Assembly: GCF_002915595.1 (NCBI RefSeq)
Contig: NZ_PQGG01000016.1
Location: 32,393-96,392, forward strand
DNA from: Zhongshania marina
GTDB taxonomy: Bacteria > Pseudomonadota > Gammaproteobacteria > Pseudomonadales > Spongiibacteraceae
Direction: 5' to 3'
Length of the DNA stretch: 64,000 nt
In this document: in pieces, positions 8,176 through 16,858 of the stretch
How the letters are laid out: the number at the start of each line of letters is the position of its first letter
Position numbering within the stretch: the first letter of the stretch is position 1
The notes under the pieces: generated by a model
Database searches by the model: none
The model's input: the letters and a program-made list of their open reading frames with translations, nothing else
Told to the model about the DNA's origin: nothing
Position numbers and translations under genes: made by a program

Positions 8176-9981
8176 ATGATTGATACGCTGCGTAATATCG
8201 CCATTATCGCCCACGTTGACCACGGTAAAACCACATTGGTGGATAAACTGCTGAGTCAGTCGGGAACCCTTGACCGCCGCAACCAAGATTCCGAGCGGAT
8301 CATGGACTCCAACGATCAGGAGAAAGAGCGCGGTATAACCATTCTTGCAAAAAACACTGCGATCGAGTGGAACGGCTACCGTATCAATATTGTAGATACC
8401 CCAGGTCACGCCGACTTCGGTGGTGAGGTAGAGCGCGTTCTGTCGATGGTAGACAGTGTTTTACTACTGGTTGACGCGGTTGATGGCCCCATGCCACAAA
8501 CCCGCTTTGTTACCCAAAAGGCGTTTGAGCAAGGCTTGAATCCTATTGTTGTGGTAAACAAAGTAGACCGTCCCGGTGCTCGCCCTGATTGGGTTGTTGA
8601 TCAAGTCTTTGATCTGTTTGACCGTTTGGGTGCGACCGACGAGCAGTTAGACTTCCCCATTATGTTTGCCTCCGCACTGAACGGCATCGCTGGTTTGGAC
8701 GCTGACGACATGGCGGAAGACATGACGCCGCTGTTCCAAATGATTGTAGACAAGGTGCCGACGCCAGAAGTTGACGCCGAAGGCCCGCTGCAAATGCAAA
8801 TTTCAGCCCTCGACTACAACAGCTATGTTGGTGTAATCGGTGTTGGTCGTATTACTCGCGGCACCATGAAAGCCAATGATCAGTTGGTTGTGGTTGGTGC
8901 TGACGGGAAAAGCCGCAAGTGTAAGTTGCTATCTGTGATGGGTTATTACGGCCTCGAGCGGGTTGAAGTGGCTGAAGGTAAGGCGGGTGAAATTGTTTGT
9001 GTGACGGGTATTGAAGGTCTAAATATCTCCGACACCCTTTGTTCACCGAGCCACCCGGAAGCGCTGCCACCACTGAGCGTAGATGAGCCAACGGTAAGCA
9101 TGACCTTCCAAGTAAACGATTCGCCGTTTGCTGGTAAAGAAGGTAAGTTTGTTACCTCGCGTAATATTCGCGATCGCTTAGATCAAGAGTTGATTCACAA
9201 TGTTGCGCTGCGCGTTGAGCCGGGCGACACCCCAGATAAATTTAAAGTATCTGGCCGTGGTGAATTGCATCTTTCGGTACTGATCGAAACCATGCGTCGC
9301 GAAGGTTTTGAAATGGGTGTATCTCGCCCTGAAGTAGTACAAAAAGTGGTTGATGGCGTGGTTCAAGAACCGTTTGAACACGTTGTTATCGACGTAGAAG
9401 AACAGCACCAAGGTTCGGTCATGGAAGAGCTTGGCTTGCGCAAAGCCGAAATGACCAATATGGAGCCAGACGGTAAAGGTCGCGTAAAACTTGAGTTTAT
9501 CGCTCCAGCTCGCGGCTTGATCGGTTTCCGTGGCCAGTTCCTGACCATGACCTCTGGTAGCGGCATTATGACCACAGTCTTCGATCACTACGGTGAAGTG
9601 AAGGGCGGTGAATTGGCTGGCCGTCAGAATGGTGTTTTGGTTTCTATGGTTGGTGGTAAAACCCTGAGCTATGGCTTATTTAATTTGCAGGATCGTGGCC
9701 GCCTTTTCTTGGGCCATGCTGCAGAGGTTTACGAAGGCCAGATTATCGGTATTCACAATCGTAGCAACGACCTAGTCGTTAACCCAACCAAGGCTAAGCA
9801 GCTGACCAACGTGCGTGCGTCTGGTACCGATGACGCGCTGACCTTGTCACCGCACATTAAACACACACTGGAGCAGGCTCTTGAATTCATCGAAGACGAT
9901 GAGCTGGTAGAGGTAACGCCAAAGAGCATTCGCTTACGCAAAAAACTGCTGAAAGAGAACGAGCGCAAGCGCGCTAAGTAA
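8176..9981 (+). CDS. typA: Ribosome-associated translational GTPase TypA/BipA
   Basis: A 601-residue GTPase of the elongation-factor family that acts on the ribosome, affecting 50S assembly and stress adaptation. The G1 motif AHVDHGKTT (12-20), the switch region RGITI, DTPGHAD and NKVD are all present, followed by domain II, EF-G-like domains and the TypA-specific C-terminus. Length matches E. coli BipA closely. It is monocistronic, with a strong terminator just downstream. Confidence 0.98.
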   Translation: MIDTLRNIAIIAHVDHGKTTLVDKLLSQSGTLDRRNQDSERIMDSNDQEKERGITILAKNTAIEWNGYRINIVDTPGHADFGGEVERVLSMVDSVLLLVDAVDGPMPQTRFVTQKAFEQGLNPIVVVNKVDRPGARPDWVVDQVFDLFDRLGATDEQLDFPIMFASALNGIAGLDADDMAEDMTPLFQMIVDKVPTPEVDAEGPLQMQISALDYNSYVGVIGVGRITRGTMKANDQLVVVGADGKSRKCKLLSVMGYYGLERVEVAEGKAGEIVCVTGIEGLNISDTLCSPSHPEALPPLSVDEPTVSMTFQVNDSPFAGKEGKFVTSRNIRDRLDQELIHNVALRVEPGDTPDKFKVSGRGELHLSVLIETMRREGFEMGVSRPEVVQKVVDGVVQEPFEHVVIDVEEQHQGSVMEELGLRKAEMTNMEPDGKGRVKLEFIAPARGLIGFRGQFLTMTSGSGIMTTVFDHYGEVKGGELAGRQNGVLVSMVGGKTLSYGLFNLQDRGRLFLGHAAEVYEGQIIGIHNRSNDLVVNPTKAKQLTNVRASGTDDALTLSPHIKHTLEQALEFIEDDELVEVTPKSIRLRKKLLKENERKRAK

Positions 9982-9994
9982 TCTTACTCAATCT

Positions 9995-10022
9995 AACGGC
10001 TGTCAATGACAGCCGTTTTTTA
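9995..10022 (+). terminator. Rho-independent terminator of typA
   Basis: A perfect 11-bp inverted repeat (AACGGCTGTCA / TGACAGCCGTT) is followed by six T residues. It is immediately followed by a run of ten C residues (10024-10033). Confidence 0.92.
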
Positions 10023-10106
10023 TCCCCCCCCCCTATTTGAGTACATACCGATACGCCAGCGACTGCGCTACACTGAATAGGCGCAATTCTCTTATTGGTT
10101 ATCGCT

Positions 10107-11078
10107 ATGCTTACTTTGTATCCAGATATAAAGCCCTATAGTACCCACCGTTTGCCGGTGCAAGCCCCCCATATACTCTATGTAGAAGAATCCGGAAACC
10201 CCGATGGCATTCCTGTGCTCTTTGTTCACGGTGGCCCCGGTGCTGGCTGCAGCCCAAGGGCGCGCTGCTTTTTTGATCCAGAGCGATATCGAATTATTTT
10301 ATTTGATCAGCGCGGCTGTGGTCGCTCCGAGCCTCACGCTTGCTTAGACAATAACTCAACCCCCGCGCTTATCGCGGATATGGAACATATTCGGCAGCAC
10401 CTGAATGTAGATAAATGGGTATTGTTTGGCGGCTCCTGGGGTTCTACATTGAGTCTCGCCTATGCGCAGGCCCACGCTGAACGCGTTCAAGCCATGATTT
10501 TGCGCGGCATATTTTTATGCCGTCCTAGAGAGCTTTCTTGGTTTTATGCCGAGGGTGGTGCGAGCAGAGTCTTCCCCGATTACTGGCAGGACTTTAGTGA
10601 TTGCGTTGCGCCGCGAGACGGCGAGAATCGCATTCAGGCTTATCATCGTGTATTACACGGTGAGAACGAAGTGGCGCGTATGTCGGCGGCAAAGGCGTGG
10701 TCGCTATGGGAGGCCCGTTGTTCAACATTGCGGCCAAATCACGACGTAGAAGATCATTTAATGGATGCCCATACGGCTGTGGCGATGTCGCATATAGAAA
10801 CCCATTACTTTGTTAATGACGCGTTTATGGAGGAAAATCAGCTGCTCAATAATATGGCGGCAATAGAGAATATCCCTGGAATTATTGTGCACGGCCGCTA
10901 TGACATGATCTGCCCATTAGAGAGTGCGGTGGAGCTTCATCAGCATTGGCCAAGTTCTGAGCTGCACATTATTCGCGACGCAGGCCACTCAGCCTTTGAG
11001 GCAAGTATTGCCGATGCGCTAGTGAAAGCGAGCGATGATATTGCCGATTTACTGACTGACGGCGAGCTAAGTTATTAA
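10107..11078 (+). CDS. pip: Prolyl aminopeptidase (proline iminopeptidase)
   Basis: A 323-residue alpha/beta hydrolase of peptidase family S33, which removes N-terminal proline from peptides in the cytoplasm. The oxyanion motif HGGPGAGCSP, the DQRGCGRS block and the nucleophile elbow GGSWGSTLS are diagnostic. Catalytic Asp and His are in GRYDMICP and DAGHSAFE. The ATG at 10107 gives the family N-terminus (MLTLYPDIKPY); an in-frame TTG lies 12 bp upstream. dtd follows 35 bp later, an arrangement also seen in Pseudomonas. Confidence 0.95.
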   Translation: MLTLYPDIKPYSTHRLPVQAPHILYVEESGNPDGIPVLFVHGGPGAGCSPRARCFFDPERYRIILFDQRGCGRSEPHACLDNNSTPALIADMEHIRQHLNVDKWVLFGGSWGSTLSLAYAQAHAERVQAMILRGIFLCRPRELSWFYAEGGASRVFPDYWQDFSDCVAPRDGENRIQAYHRVLHGENEVARMSAAKAWSLWEARCSTLRPNHDVEDHLMDAHTAVAMSHIETHYFVNDAFMEENQLLNNMAAIENIPGIIVHGRYDMICPLESAVELHQHWPSSELHIIRDAGHSAFEASIADALVKASDDIADLLTDGELSY

Positions 11079-11113
11079 TTTTTTAAGTATGAAATAGTAA
11101 AAGCAGAGGATGA

Positions 11114-11551
11114 ATGAAGGCATTATTACAACGCGTGCGCAGAGCAAGCGTAGAGGTAGAAGGGCAGTGCGTAGGTGAAATTGAGCAAGGTTTATTGGTG
11201 TTTTTGGGTTTAGAAAAGGAAGACGGCGAGGAGGCGCTAGCAAAACTAATTTCGCGAATATTAGCTTATCGGGTGTTTGCCGATGAGCAGGGGCGTATGA
11301 ATAAGTCGGTTGCAGATATTGCCGGCGGCGTTTTACTAGTCTCGCAATTCACCTTGGCGGCCGACACTAAAAAGGGGCTGCGTCCCGGCTTCTCTACAGC
11401 AGCGGAACCCGCTCGCGCAAGGCAGCTATACGAGTTTGCATTGGCTGACTTGAGTGGCAAACATCCGGTGGTCGCCAGCGGAGAGTTTGGTGCAGATATG
11501 CAAATTAGTTTGTTAAACGATGGCCCCGTTACCTTTTTATTAGAAGCGTGA
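11114..11551 (+). CDS. dtd: D-aminoacyl-tRNA deacylase
   Basis: A 145-residue enzyme that hydrolyses D-amino acids from mischarged tRNA, protecting translation. Full family length, with the conserved SQFTLAAD motif (about 77-84) and the NDGPVTF C-terminal motif that form the active site at the dimer interface. AGAGG before the ATG is a suitable ribosome site. Probably co-transcribed with pip. Confidence 0.96.
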   Translation: MKALLQRVRRASVEVEGQCVGEIEQGLLVFLGLEKEDGEEALAKLISRILAYRVFADEQGRMNKSVADIAGGVLLVSQFTLAADTKKGLRPGFSTAAEPARARQLYEFALADLSGKHPVVASGEFGADMQISLLNDGPVTFLLEA

Positions 11552-11680
11552 CGATGTGGGATTTTTAAAATAGTTCATTATTTTTTTACCATTGGTATTA
11601 ATACACCGTCCTAGAGTTTTCAGGAACTGTTTGCTTAAACGCAGTCTAAATCGCTGTCTACACTATGGAGAGCGAAAATT

Positions 11681-12280
11681 ATGTTAAACAAAAAAATGCT
11701 ATTACTTGCCACAGGCTTCGCCAGCGCAATGTCAGCAGGACCATTATTCGCGAAAGATTTTAGTTATACCTATGTTGAAGCTGGCTTTGCAGATGTTGAG
11801 GTCGACAACAACGACGCCGACGAATTTTATGCTGGCGGTTCCTTAGCTTTAGATAGAAATATTTTTGTTCGCGGATCACTCGGTAATCTTGATTTCAATC
11901 GAAACCAAGAATTTGACACCGTTAGTATTGGTGTTGGCCATCCAATGAAGATGTCTGATCGTACCGACTTGGTTGCATCTTTAGATTACAGTTTTGCTGA
12001 GTCTGAAAGCACCAACTCCGCATTGGATGATATTGATATCGACACCTTAACAGGTGGCGTAATGTCACGTACTTGGCTTACCAATAATATTGAAGGTAAT
12101 TTGAGTGCTGGCTTGGCTTACCAAGATGTTGATGGAGATTCTGATGCCGGTGCAGTATTAGGCGCGGGTTTGCGGGTTTATATTGTTCCGCAGTTTTCGG
12201 TGGCCGGTAAAATTAGTCGCAGCTTTGTAGGCGATTACGATACTGATTCAGTGGGTATTAATGCGCGTTTGCAGTTCTAA
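11681..12280 (+). CDS. Small outer-membrane beta-barrel protein
   Basis: A 199-residue protein with a signal peptide ending at LFAKDF (about residue 24-26). The mature part consists of alternating hydrophobic/polar strands with a terminal Phe (NARLQF), typical of an eight-stranded barrel of the OmpA/OmpX-like superfamily. Strongly acidic loops (DNNDADE, DDIDIDT) suggest a surface protein in a saline setting. AGAGCGA precedes the ATG. Function is unknown. Confidence 0.8.
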   Translation: MLNKKMLLLATGFASAMSAGPLFAKDFSYTYVEAGFADVEVDNNDADEFYAGGSLALDRNIFVRGSLGNLDFNRNQEFDTVSIGVGHPMKMSDRTDLVASLDYSFAESESTNSALDDIDIDTLTGGVMSRTWLTNNIEGNLSAGLAYQDVDGDSDAGAVLGAGLRVYIVPQFSVAGKISRSFVGDYDTDSVGINARLQF

Positions 12281-12302
12281 TTTTTAAAGTTTAAAAAATG
12301 AA

Positions 12303-12328
12303 AAGGGCGCTGTGCGCCCTTTTTTTGT
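12303..12328. terminator. Bidirectional terminator between OMP gene and aceK
   Basis: Hairpin GGGCGC-TGT-GCGCCC with seven or more T residues on the plus side and AAAA before it, so it can end both the barrel gene and, read on the other strand, aceK. Confidence 0.85.
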
Positions 12329-12337
12329 GCCCGCAAT

Positions 12338-14071
12338 TTAGAATGATGGTCGCTGTTGGAAGCGCTGCTTTTTCCGGTAGGGGAATACATCTGCGACATA
12401 GCCGTTGCGAATGGTTTCCTGTAATCCTTGCCAGTATGCGGGGTCGTATAGATCGCTGTGCAAAGCGTCGAAGACTTTTTTGGCGCGCTGATTTCCCGAG
12501 AAAAATAATCTAAATTCCTCTGGGAAAACATCCTCGGGTTTTACCTCATACCAGGGCTGGGTTGCCATTGCCTGCTCGTCATTTTTGGGCTCGGGTAGTT
12601 TGCGAAAGTTGCAGTCGGTAAGTGGGCAAATTTCGTCATAGTCGTAGAAAACCACACGGCCGTGACGGGTAACGCCAAAGTTTTTCAGTAGCATATCACC
12701 AGGGAATATATTACCCGCAGCGAGCTGCTTTATTGCGTTGCCATATTCCCCCATCACGCTTTCTAATTGCTGTTCGTTGCAGTCTTTTAGGTATAGGTTT
12801 AGCGGCGTCATTTTACGTTCGATATAAACGTGTTTGAGTAGCAGGGCATTACCACTAACACTAATTTTTGAGGGCGCTTCTTTTTCTAATTCGGCAATGA
12901 GTTCGTCAGAAAAGCGCCGGCGATCAAATGCTAAGTTATTAAATTCTTGGGTGTCAGCCATGCGGCCACCGCGATCCCAGCGCTTTACTAAGCTATAGCA
13001 TTGGCGAACGTGTTCTTGGCTCATGTCTTTGGGTGGTGTGAAGCGGTCTTTAATAACTTTGTATACATAGCCAAAATCGGGGCGGGTGAACACCAGCATC
13101 ACCATACCCTTTATACCCGGGGCGATAATATAAGGCTCTTCACTTTTGCTGGTGTCGCCGACGGCGAAACGGTAAAACTCCGTTTTGCCGTGTTTGGGCA
13201 TGCCGATGGCACTATAGAGTTCGAAGATTTCCTTATGGGGCATTAGCCTGTGTAAGAAGGCGATATATTCCGATGGGATGGATGTGTCGACCATGAAATA
13301 GCTGCGGCTAAAACTAAATAATATAGAAATATCGTCGGGATCGTGTAGTACGGTGTCGACAAAAATAGATTTGTTTTCGCTATGTAAAATAGGTAATACA
13401 AAGGGCATATTGAAGTCGCCGCTAACAATGCGGCCTACTAAATATGCGGCTTTGTTTCGGAAGAATAATGACTCCAGTGTTTCTACATAAACTTCTTTGT
13501 CTTTATCGCGAATTTTTGGAATTAGAACACGATTAACCACTTCCATGATAAAGCCAACATCGCGTTGTTGGTCTTCCCAGGGAATGTTGAACTCACAGTC
13601 GTCTAGCATTGAGCGAACGATATCGGCTGCGTTTTCACCGTCAAAGCGGTAGCGTTTTAATATGGATTCGCTGGCGATGGGTGGCCGTTCTTGGTTCGAT
13701 GTTAATGCAAAGGTGTGTATGTCGCGGATTTTTTCGTGGTCAAAAACATAGCAGTAAATGGAATTAAAAAACGACTGCGCAATTTCATAGTTGTCGTGAT
13801 TTTGAATTAGTTCGGCGTATTCTTGCTTGGCGATTTCCCAGTTGTCGCGATTCTCTACACTACCGCCGGTGATGGTGTAAGCAGCTTCTGCAACGATGGA
13901 ACGCTTTTGTTTCCACAGCGCCAAGCGGTCGCGAATAGCCTTCTGCGCGCCGTGCCAATCTGCCGCTTCAAAGCGAGCTTGGGCGCCTAGGGTAATGTTT
14001 TTGTATTCCGCAAAAAACGCATCAAAGCCATTTAAAATGGCCATGGCCAGCCGGCGAGTATTAGTGGTCAC
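12338..14071 (-). CDS. aceK: Isocitrate dehydrogenase kinase/phosphatase
   Basis: A 577-residue bifunctional enzyme that phosphorylates isocitrate dehydrogenase and reverses this, setting the split between the TCA cycle and the glyoxylate bypass. It has the family ATP site (PGIKGMVMLVFT, about 320-331) and the C-terminal kinase core (FPGDMLLKNFGVTRHGRVVF, with FYDYDEICPLTDCNFR following). Length matches E. coli AceK. Unlike in enteric bacteria it is not fused into an aceBAK operon: aceA lies about 2.8 kb away on the same strand with three other genes between. Confidence 0.97.
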   Translation of the reverse strand: MTTNTRRLAMAILNGFDAFFAEYKNITLGAQARFEAADWHGAQKAIRDRLALWKQKRSIVAEAAYTITGGSVENRDNWEIAKQEYAELIQNHDNYEIAQSFFNSIYCYVFDHEKIRDIHTFALTSNQERPPIASESILKRYRFDGENAADIVRSMLDDCEFNIPWEDQQRDVGFIMEVVNRVLIPKIRDKDKEVYVETLESLFFRNKAAYLVGRIVSGDFNMPFVLPILHSENKSIFVDTVLHDPDDISILFSFSRSYFMVDTSIPSEYIAFLHRLMPHKEIFELYSAIGMPKHGKTEFYRFAVGDTSKSEEPYIIAPGIKGMVMLVFTRPDFGYVYKVIKDRFTPPKDMSQEHVRQCYSLVKRWDRGGRMADTQEFNNLAFDRRRFSDELIAELEKEAPSKISVSGNALLLKHVYIERKMTPLNLYLKDCNEQQLESVMGEYGNAIKQLAAGNIFPGDMLLKNFGVTRHGRVVFYDYDEICPLTDCNFRKLPEPKNDEQAMATQPWYEVKPEDVFPEEFRLFFSGNQRAKKVFDALHSDLYDPAYWQGLQETIRNGYVADVFPYRKKQRFQQRPSF

Positions 14072-14196
14072 GTTGTTGTGTTGTCCTTGAGGCTACTGTT
14101 AGTTTATTGCGCTAGGCAGTCTGACGTCTGAAGTCGGATGTCTGACGAAAAAGAAGCGCGCATCGCTTGCTCTCATCACCCTTGTGATTAATCATT
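14072..14196. other. aceK upstream region with degenerate repeat copies
   Basis: No gene is visible. Around 14119-14150 the sequence contains imperfect GTCTGA/GTCGGA copies that resemble eroded units of the neighbouring heptamer array. The aceK promoter should lie here or within the array. Confidence 0.4.
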
Positions 14197-14390
14197 TTCC
14201 GACTTCCGACTTCCGACTTCCGACTTCCGACTTCCGACTTCCGACTTCCGACTTCCGACTTCCGACTTCCGACTTCCGACTTCCGACTTCCGACTTCCGA
14301 CTTCCGACTTCCGACTTCCGACTTCCGACTTCCGACTTCCGACTTCCGACTTCCGACTTCCGACTTCCGACTTCCGACTTCCGACTTCCG
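14197..14390. repeat. Perfect 7-bp tandem repeat (TTCCGAC)n, about 27.7 copies
   Basis: The unit TTCCGAC is repeated without interruption for 194 bp (GTCGGAA on the minus strand). It lies between the 3' end of the oxidoreductase gene and the 5' end of aceK, ending 125 bp before the aceK start. Because 7 is not a multiple of 3, all frames repeat every 21 bases and happen to be open, giving spurious frames on both strands (LPTSDFR and GSRKSEV repeats). Confidence 0.97.
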
Positions 14391-14404
14391 TCAAGCTTCT
14401 CCCC

Positions 14405-15439
14405 TTAAAGGAAGCAATCCGCCATGACTTCCATCGCTTCTGCTTGTGCGCAGTTAAGCAGCATAGAGTTTACTTCGCCACGCTTTGATGCGGCTTTCCA
14501 GTCGGCGGCGCGTTCACGTATGCGTGCTTCTGGTCCGACTAAGGCAATTTCATCTACCAATGCATCGGGTACTGCATTGCGAGCCTCGTCTTTTTTACCG
14601 GCTAAATATAAGTCCTGAACCTGCTCTGCGGCGTCGCCGTAGCCCATACGCGAAGCATAGTCGGTATAAAAGTTTTTACCCTTAGCGCCCATGCCGCCAA
14701 TATAAAGCGCAAGAAAGTCTTTGATGAAGTAGCGGCAGCCGTCGATATTGTCGTCCATGATTACGCCGACAAAGGGCGCAACGTCGAAGTCTGCTTTGCT
14801 GCGTCCAGATTTTTCTAGGCCTTTGCTAATGCTGGGTTCAAGAACGGAGTATTTTTCTGGGCTCATCCATACTGGGAAGACACCGTCAGCAACTTCTGCA
14901 GAGGCAGACACGCCCGCCGGTGTAATGGAGGCGGTGTAAATGGGGATGCTTGGGTCGCCATGCAAAATTGATTTTAAGGGTTTGCCAAGACCGGTTGCGC
15001 CGGGGCCTTTATAGGGCATTTGGTACATGCCGCCGTCAAACTCTACAGGGCCTTCGCGTTCAAAAATCTTTTTCATGATTTGAATATATTCGCGGGTACG
15101 TGTGACGGGCTTGCCATAGGGAACGCCGTGCCAGCCTTCGACCACCTGAGGGCCGGAGGCGCCGAGGCCAACGATAAAACGTCCGCCAGAGAGTTGATCT
15201 AAACTCATGGCGGTCATTGCACACATCGCGGGGGTCCGCGCTGGCATTTGCATTATGGCGGTGCCGACTTTGATCGTGCTGGTTTGCGCCAATATCCAAG
15301 CTGCGGGAGTCACGGCGTCGGAGCCGTAAGCTTCGGCTGTCCACACTGAGTCGAAGCCTAGCGATTCAGCTTGTTTTACGGTGTCCATTGGCAGCGACAG
15401 TTTTGCGCCAGAGTAGCCGAGTAATAGTCCGAGTTTCAT
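14405..15439 (-). CDS. LLM-class flavin/F420-dependent oxidoreductase
   Basis: A 344-residue TIM-barrel protein of the bacterial luciferase-like monooxygenase superfamily. N-terminal LGLLLGYSG, the SVWTAEAYGSDA block, GRFIVGLGASGPQVVEGW and the C-terminal LVGPEARIRER pattern are typical of F420/FMN-dependent members related to methylene-H4MPT reductase. The ATG at 15439 follows GGGAGA; a start 15 bp upstream lacks support. Whether it uses FMN or F420 cannot be decided here, and the substrate is unknown. It is followed at its 3' end by the heptamer array. Confidence 0.88.
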   Translation of the reverse strand: MKLGLLLGYSGAKLSLPMDTVKQAESLGFDSVWTAEAYGSDAVTPAAWILAQTSTIKVGTAIMQMPARTPAMCAMTAMSLDQLSGGRFIVGLGASGPQVVEGWHGVPYGKPVTRTREYIQIMKKIFEREGPVEFDGGMYQMPYKGPGATGLGKPLKSILHGDPSIPIYTASITPAGVSASAEVADGVFPVWMSPEKYSVLEPSISKGLEKSGRSKADFDVAPFVGVIMDDNIDGCRYFIKDFLALYIGGMGAKGKNFYTDYASRMGYGDAAEQVQDLYLAGKKDEARNAVPDALVDEIALVGPEARIRERAADWKAASKRGEVNSMLLNCAQAEAMEVMADCFL

Positions 15440-15512
15440 ATGCGTCTCCCGCATTAGGTTTTATTTTAGTTAAGCTAGAGTTTCAAGATGACAGAATAGC
15501 TCATTTGCCGAC

Positions 15513-15992
15513 TTATAAGGCATCCGCAGATACGATGATACCGCTTAGATCTGCGTAGAGGTATTCGCCGGGCTTAATGCTGGTGCCACCAAATTCGAGT
15601 TGCACATCGCAGCGGCCATCACCTAGTTTTTCCGTTTTGCGGGGCACGCTGCCAAGGGCCATGATGCCGATGGGCATAGGGGCAATTTCTTCTACGTCGC
15701 GAAGGTAGCCGTAAATCACTATGCCAGCCCAGCCGTTGTCGACGGCGGCTTTTGCAAGATTGTCGCCCAGTAGTGAGCGTCGTGGTGAGCCGCCGCCATC
15801 AACGACGAGTACGCGGCCATTTCCTGCTTCTTTTACGCGCTCGGCAACTTTGGAATTGTCTTCAAAGCATTTAATCGTCGCAATTTGACCGCTAAAATTT
15901 TGACTTCCACCGTAGTGACGAAAAGCGCCTTCTATTACTCGTACTTTGTCGCCATGCTCGTCACAGAGGTCTGGGGTAGAAATAATACTCAT
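15513..15992 (-). CDS. RraA family protein (putative 4-hydroxy-4-methyl-2-oxoglutarate aldolase / RNase E inhibitor-like)
   Basis: A 159-residue protein with the RraA fold. The motif VVDGGGSPRRSLLGDNLA (about 75-92) and the following GIVIYGYLRD with its Arg-Asp pair match the metal/pyruvate-binding region of HMG/CHA aldolases and RraA. Family annotation is ambiguous: RraA modulates RNase E in E. coli, while close homologues cleave 4-hydroxy-4-methyl-2-oxoglutarate. Length (about 160) is that of true RraA. A good GGAG-type site (AGGAGCCAG) precedes the ATG. Confidence 0.88.
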   Translation of the reverse strand: MSIISTPDLCDEHGDKVRVIEGAFRHYGGSQNFSGQIATIKCFEDNSKVAERVKEAGNGRVLVVDGGGSPRRSLLGDNLAKAAVDNGWAGIVIYGYLRDVEEIAPMPIGIMALGSVPRKTEKLGDGRCDVQLEFGGTSIKPGEYLYADLSGIIVSADAL

Positions 15993-16068
15993 ACTGGCTC
16001 CTGCTAATAGTGGTGATGAATAATGAGGCTAAGCATGCTTTCTTTAGTCTCTCGTTGTGCGCTTAAAT

Positions 16069-16632
16069 CTACGCGTTAATCAGGCTTAGGTAGGCGCTGT
16101 CGATGTCTGCATCGTAATACGCCATTCCGAGTTTGTTTAAATATTCCATGCGCTCAGCTTTCATTAAATCTATGTCTGGCGCGCCTAAACCATTTTGCTC
16201 ATAAATGTTGGCCAAGTAGGCCATAAACTCTTCGCCTTCTTTTAACAGCAGCAAGCTTGCGGCGCCGACGTCAGGTTTTACTTTGGCGTTTAGATCTTCT
16301 GGCAGCTCTACGGCAAGCACCACGGGATGCTCGCTACCTTCAATACGAACACTGCGGTTTCGTACGGTTTGCTCTGCCCAGTAAAATGCCAATTCCTTGC
16401 TTTGTGTTAAAAACACCGGTTCCACTGACTCGGTATAGTCGTTACCGATTGTTGCCATCGTTTTTTTAGCGGCTTCTTTTAGTGCTTTGTCGCCAGAGCG
16501 CTTTAAGCCCTGTGCTTTGATTGAGTCCACGAGTGCTGATGAGGTGCCGTGATACCAGACTTTACTTGAGGCAAAGCCTTGTTCACTCAATAAATTCTTT
16601 GCGTCTTGTAGAAAATCAGGTGTGTTGGCCAT
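16069..16632 (-). CDS. Hypothetical protein with possible ADP-ribosyltransferase-like fold
   Basis: A 187-residue cytoplasmic protein of unrecognised family. Residues about 25-41 read VWYHGTSSALVDSIKAQ, followed by GLKRSG; a YHGTS-x(6)-I-x(2)-GL pattern is characteristic of the first strand-helix of ART-fold proteins such as KptA/Tpt1. A second block, PVFLTQSKELAFYWAEQT (about 72-89), resembles the second ART motif (x-LT/S-x-A-x-YA), and a strand VVLAVELP follows. No flanking toxin or antitoxin gene is evident. The ATG at 16632 was chosen; a GTG 12 bp upstream is possible. The fold assignment is inferred from motifs only. Confidence 0.7.
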   Translation of the reverse strand: MANTPDFLQDAKNLLSEQGFASSKVWYHGTSSALVDSIKAQGLKRSGDKALKEAAKKTMATIGNDYTESVEPVFLTQSKELAFYWAEQTVRNRSVRIEGSEHPVVLAVELPEDLNAKVKPDVGAASLLLLKEGEEFMAYLANIYEQNGLGAPDIDLMKAERMEYLNKLGMAYYDADIDSAYLSLINA

Positions 16633-16761
16633 ATAGATAATCACTTGTTTGTTTGATCAGATTAAAGCAGACATTGGAATACTAACGTAAAACGCTGTTT
16701 GATTCTTTTGTGATGCTACTAAGGTCTGCGCTAACGGGCGTTAAGCAAATTTTAGCTATAA

Positions 16762-16800
16762 AAAAGGCGGCACCTGCAATTAGGGGCCGCCTTTTATTTT
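16762..16800. terminator. Terminator downstream of aceA (usable in both directions)
   Basis: A stem AAAGGCGGC / GCCGCCTTT with a 14-base loop is flanked by A residues on one side and TTTTATTTTT on the other. On the minus strand it lies about 60 bp beyond the aceA stop. Confidence 0.7.
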
Positions 16801-16858
16801 TAGCGAAGCTTGTACCTTGATGTTGCAGAGCAATCAGCAAGGTACTAACAGGTCGAAC

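Noticed and set aside
14197..14390. Possible CRISPR array
   Set aside because: The 7-bp units follow each other directly with no spacers and there are no cas genes.
14188..14408. Open frames on both strands through the heptamer array, encoding LPTSDFR- or GSRKSEV-type repeats
   Set aside because: They exist only because the repeat unit happens to contain no stop codon; there is no ribosome site or family resemblance.
16069..16632. Toxin-antitoxin pair built on the ART-like protein
   Set aside because: No small partner gene is adjacent; neighbours are an RraA-like gene and aceA with a terminator between.
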